Shown here in pieces: positions 4,957 through 5,721 of a stretch of 5,721 bases of DNA; position 1 is the first letter of the stretch, and each line of letters opens with the position of its first letter. Made by a program: the position numbers and the translations under genes. The notes under the pieces were generated by a model. The model searched no databases. It was not told the DNA's origin and saw nothing but the letters and a program-made list of their open reading frames with translations. Where the stretch lies: positions 1 to 5,721 of the forward strand of contig PMJT01000060.1 in NCBI GenBank assembly GCA_003158495.1, given 5' to 3'. Source of the DNA: Chloroflexota bacterium. Lineage in GTDB: Bacteria > Chloroflexota > Limnocylindria > Limnocylindrales > CSP1-4.

Positions 4957-5541
4957 ATGGGCCTCGACCAGGTCGACCAGACGGTCGTCACAACGGAGCC
5001 GGCGATCGCCGCTCCAACCCAGCCGGACGCGTTGTGGGCGGCCGATACGCTGCCCGTGGCACTCGTTTCGGCGGCGCCCACTCCGACGATTCCCGTTGCG
5101 GCGCCAGTCGCACCGGCAGCCACACGCTGGGTGGGGCCCGTTGCGGCGCCTCTCGCCTTTGCCGCGGCTCCGATGTCCGCAGCCCCCATTGAGCCGCAAA
5201 CGGTCCGAACGTTCCGGCGGCGCACCACGCGAACGAGTTTCGAGAACGCCGAGTTGACCCGGCGGATCGTCGTCCTCGTATTCGGACTCATCGAGCTTTT
5301 CATCGGCATGCGCATCGTCTTGCTTCTTCTCGACGCCAGGACGACCAATGGCCTCGTGTCCGGGATCATGAACCTCAGCGGGCCCTTCGTGGCCCCGTTC
5401 CAGGGAATTCTCCGGACCAACGCCGTGAGCACGTCGGGCTCGGTGCTGGACGTCGCCGCGCTCCTGGCCATCGCCGGTTGGGGGATCGTGGAGATGATCG
5501 TGTTCTGGGTTCTGGCGACATTCCGGCGCGAGCCGGCCTGA
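4957..5541 (+). CDS. YggT-like membrane protein with Ala/Pro-rich N-terminal segment
   Basis: A 194-residue inner-membrane protein. Residues about 10-80 are low-complexity Ala/Pro/Thr/Val with no predicted fold, and 84-93 are strongly basic (RTFRRRTTR). The C-terminal half is like the YggT/Ycf19 family: a membrane helix at about 103-126 starting RRIVVLVFGLIE, a loop with the family's SGPFVAPFQGIL (141-152), and a second helix at about 162-187. YggT-family proteins are small membrane proteins linked in various bacteria and plastids to envelope or division-related functions and osmotic response, with no defined chemistry. The frame is open back to ATG 4822, but ATG 4957 has GGAGGA (4947-4952) just upstream, and the earlier part overlaps promoter motifs and looks non-coding. 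The gene is divergent from the XRE operon across 158 bp and may share its operators. It is 67 bp ahead of the partial gene at 5609. Family call moderately sure; the N-terminal extension is unusual. Confidence 0.8.
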   Translation: MGLDQVDQTVVTTEPAIAAPTQPDALWAADTLPVALVSAAPTPTIPVAAPVAPAATRWVGPVAAPLAFAAAPMSAAPIEPQTVRTFRRRTTRTSFENAELTRRIVVLVFGLIELFIGMRIVLLLLDARTTNGLVSGIMNLSGPFVAPFQGILRTNAVSTSGSVLDVAALLAIAGWGIVEMIVFWVLATFRREPA

Positions 5542-5608
5542 TCCACGGAGCGGATCGCAGCGTGGTTCCCCGGTTTGACCACACAAGAGAACGGATAGAG
5601 AGGTAGAC

Positions 5609-5721
5609 ATGACAATCGAAGAACTCCAGCCAGACAAGCCCGGCCGCCTGAAGGCCATCGTCCGGCGTGTGTCCGGCTCGGCTCACGCCATTCGGAACGG
5701 CGCATCGAACCTCGTCGCGCG
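5609..5721 (+). CDS. N-terminal fragment of an unidentified protein, cut by the window end
   Basis: ATG 5609 opens a frame with no stop before the window ends (37 complete codons). GAGG (5600-5603) lies five bases upstream as a ribosome site. The visible part begins MTIEELQPDKPGRLKAIVRR and continues with a Ser/Ala/Asn-containing polar stretch; it is basic, has no signal peptide and no membrane helix so far, and matches no family I can name. Its direction and the 67-bp spacing suggest cotranscription with the YggT-like gene, although TTGACC at 5575-5580 could be the -35 of its own weak promoter. Confidence 0.6.
   Translation, partial: MTIEELQPDKPGRLKAIVRRVSGSAHAIRNGASNLVA

Noticed and set aside
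4813..5658. Long minus-strand open frames opposite the YggT-like gene
   Set aside because: Low-complexity Arg/Gly/Asp composition, no family pattern, and they cross the divergent control region.

Overview
This is a GC-rich bacterial window (roughly two thirds G+C by eye) with compact genes, GTG and TTG starts, and strong coding bias that creates long false open frames on the opposite strands. The gene content (SbtR-like TetR remnant, short XRE regulators, YggT-like membrane protein, at least one probable leaderless transcript) fits a high-GC Actinomycetota- or Chloroflexota-type genome. The sequence alone does not settle the phylum. There are no rRNA or tRNA genes, CRISPR arrays, insertion sequences or phage genes that I can see.

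Layout. At 2-832 (+) is the 3' part of an EamA/DMT-family membrane exporter whose N-terminus lies outside the window. It converges on a minus-strand pair: an 88-residue conserved protein of unknown function (1372-1638) followed by an Mth938-domain protein (906-1262). Behind that pair, 1817-2078 (-) holds only the C-terminal ligand-binding part of a TetR-family repressor, without a DNA-binding domain and apparently frameshifted, so it is a decayed gene. Immediately beside the broken end is a good promoter that appears to drive a leaderless GTG-started gene for a 144-residue membrane-associated protein of unknown function (2164-2598, +).

The second half is dominated by a minus-strand array that looks like one operon, read from 4798 down to 2661. 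It contains two tandem paralogous XRE/HTH regulators (4424-4798 and 3991-4356), a previously uncalled 55-residue two-helix membrane protein (3772-3939), and a D-2-hydroxyacid dehydrogenase with its catalytic Arg/Glu/His intact (2661-3752). The operon's divergent partner is a YggT-like membrane protein with a long Ala/Pro-rich N-terminal segment (4957-5541, +), followed by the start of another gene cut by the window edge (5609-5721, +).

How it may work together. The 158-bp divergent region (4799-4956) is dense in CAGT/ACTG cores, arranged as two near-identical 10-mers 19 bp apart plus a separate dyad. A simple reading is that one or both XRE paralogues bind there and control themselves and the YggT-like gene. 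This is inference. I do not see a convincing, wholly new system. The most distinctive items are the duplicated regulator pair with its candidate operator cluster, the small membrane protein between regulator and enzyme, and the leaderless promoter abutting the TetR remnant.
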